This document shows, piece after piece, positions 63,064 to 64,000 of a stretch of DNA of 64,000 bases; positions within the stretch are counted from its first letter, which is position 1; every line of letters starts with the position of its first letter. A program made the translations under genes and the position numbers. The notes beneath the pieces are model-generated. The model was not told the DNA's origin, did no database searches, and worked only from the letters and a program-made list of their open reading frames with translations. The stretch spans positions 124,001-188,000 of the forward strand of contig NZ_AHBZ03000016.1 of NCBI RefSeq assembly GCF_000238375.3. Reading direction: 5' to 3'. This DNA is from Pseudoalteromonas citrea (lineage in GTDB: Bacteria; Pseudomonadota; Gammaproteobacteria; Enterobacterales; Alteromonadaceae).

Positions 63064-64000
63064 TTACATGGGCTGTAATTGAGTGAGTGCGAAATAACCC
63101 GAGTAGCCAGTGATATACACCACAGGCCGATGACCAAACAACAACTGTGCTTGGGAGCGCGTGGTTAATTGTTGTGAATGATATGGGCTACTTGGTGTGT
63201 TGAGCTTAACGCGTGTGCCAATGGGGTAATGCCTATTCCAATTGTCGATGGTGTGCTGTGGGCTCATTGGTTGTTTTTCAGCAGGGTTAGCGGTATGTAG
63301 TGACTGCTTGGCACAGGAGTTTTGCTCAATACTGTGTACTAATTTAGTAAGCACTTTTTTTGGGCCAAGCTCAGTAAACTGCATGTCACCTTGCGCTAAC
63401 AAATACTCAATACTCTGCGTCCATTTTACTGGGCTGGTTATTTGCTCTATAAGGGTGTGCTTGATATCGGCGAATTGATATGGCTGTGCGGTGACGTTAG
63501 CAATAACCGGTTGATTTAATGCGCTAAATGACACCGAGTTTAAATATGAGGCAAACTCGGTTTTTGCCGGCATCATATAGCGAGAATGAAAAGCTCCACT
63601 GGTATTGAGTTGAATGAACCGAGCGCCCAGTTTTTCAATGAATGTTTGCGCGCGTGTTATGTCGTCTACTAACCCTGAGATCACCAGTTGGTCGTGCGAA
63701 TTAAAATTGGCAATATCAATGGTACTAAGTTGCTCATTATGCAAACACGCCAACAAAGCTTGGCTATTGGTACCAATGATAGCGGCCATCGCCCCGCGCG
63801 GAGCTGCACTCATCAACTCACCTCGTTTTATCACCAACTTTAACGCATCTTCAAAAGTAATAGCGCCAGAGGCATACAGTGCTGCAAACTCTCCCAGACT
63901 ATGGCCGGCGAAAAAGTTAGGCGCACAGTGTGCCGTTTTTATGTGGTGTAAGTAAGCTAATACACTGACAACAAACAAAGCTGGTTGAGTATATTGCGTA
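63064..64000 (-). CDS. Trans-acting malonyl-CoA acyltransferase (partial, 5' end beyond the window)
   Basis: At least 312 residues of an FabD-like malonyl acyltransferase; the frame is open to the right edge, so the N-terminus lies outside. The visible start TQYTQPALFVVSVL is the usual segment before the nucleophile motif GHSLGE. Next come KRGELM (carboxylate-binding Arg) and GAFHSRYM, the malonyl-type motif. The tail (TRSQAQLLFGHRPVVYITGYSGYF) resembles the C-terminus of stand-alone ATs of trans-AT polyketide clusters. It should load malonyl units on the ACPs of the neighbouring megasynthase. The TTG at 63978 that a simple ORF search would choose is an internal codon, not the start. Confidence 0.9.
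   Translation of the reverse strand, partial: TQYTQPALFVVSVLAYLHHIKTAHCAPNFFAGHSLGEFAALYASGAITFEDALKLVIKRGELMSAAPRGAMAAIIGTNSQALLACLHNEQLSTIDIANFNSHDQLVISGLVDDITRAQTFIEKLGARFIQLNTSGAFHSRYMMPAKTEFASYLNSVSFSALNQPVIANVTAQPYQFADIKHTLIEQITSPVKWTQSIEYLLAQGDMQFTELGPKKVLTKLVHSIEQNSCAKQSLHTANPAEKQPMSPQHTIDNWNRHYPIGTRVKLNTPSSPYHSQQLTTRSQAQLLFGHRPVVYITGYSGYFALTQLQPM

Noticed and set aside
63064-63978. Acyltransferase starting at the TTG at 63978
   Set aside because: The codon is internal; the conserved YTQPALFVV segment continues upstream past the window edge.
1-64000. CRISPR arrays, insertion sequences and prophage genes
   Set aside because: No regularly spaced repeats, transposase, integrase or phage structural genes were found on reading the window.

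Overview
The window looks like a chromosomal segment of a marine gammaproteobacterium of the Alteromonadales, most likely Pseudoalteromonas. This is inferred from gene content: lipoprotein S9 and M28 peptidases, a rhombosortase, MiaE, TrhO, TrmO and FklB, a proteobacterial-type ProS, an A+T-rich composition, and short intergenic gaps with clear intrinsic terminators. No taxonomic search was possible.

Layout. Positions 1-39,400 are mostly housekeeping and accessory chromosome. In order they hold an S9 peptidase lipoprotein, a rhombosortase, gamma-glutamyltransferase, malic enzyme (maeA), a periplasmic solute-binding-like protein, a SIMPL protein, MAPEG and sulfotransferase-like genes that overlap, miaE, a TonB-dependent receptor, small hypothetical proteins, a CvfB-like RNA-binding protein with a DEAD-box helicase, trhO, tRNA-Ser(TGA), fklB, a small leader-peptide-like ORF (20049-20192), a small kinase-like protein, a flavin amine oxidase, VOC and LysE proteins, a putative heavy-metal exporter, an M28 peptidase, DUF3025 with a NatA/NatB-type ABC exporter, an LpxH-like phosphatase, proS, trmO, and a large BarA-like hybrid kinase divergent from an HD-GYP response regulator.

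Positions 39,711-64,000, all on the minus strand, are the downstream end of a trans-AT polyketide/non-ribosomal peptide biosynthetic cluster. In order of transcription it has a stand-alone malonyl acyltransferase cut by the right edge, a NodU/TobZ-type carbamoyltransferase, and one 7131-residue megasynthase. I read the megasynthase as KS-DH-KR-MT-ACP / KS-KR-ACP / C-A-PCP / KS-KR-ACP / KS-KR-ACP-reductase. No AT domain lies inside it, so the separate acyltransferase should load its carrier domains. The adenylation domain pocket reads close to a threonine code. The C-terminal NAD(P)H reductase should release the chain as an aldehyde or alcohol, and the carbamoyltransferase should carbamoylate a hydroxyl. 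The predicted chain end is a threonine-derived amino-polyol aldehyde that could close to a lactol. The start of the pathway lies beyond position 64,000. I do not recognise the product, and this is the most interesting object in the window.

Two smaller points stand out. tRNA-Ser(TGA) lies just downstream of trhO and within 8 kb of miaE, whose enzymes are expected to modify that tRNA. The 47-residue peptide with a Gly-Gly(-Gly) leader-like junction resembles a ribosomal peptide precursor.
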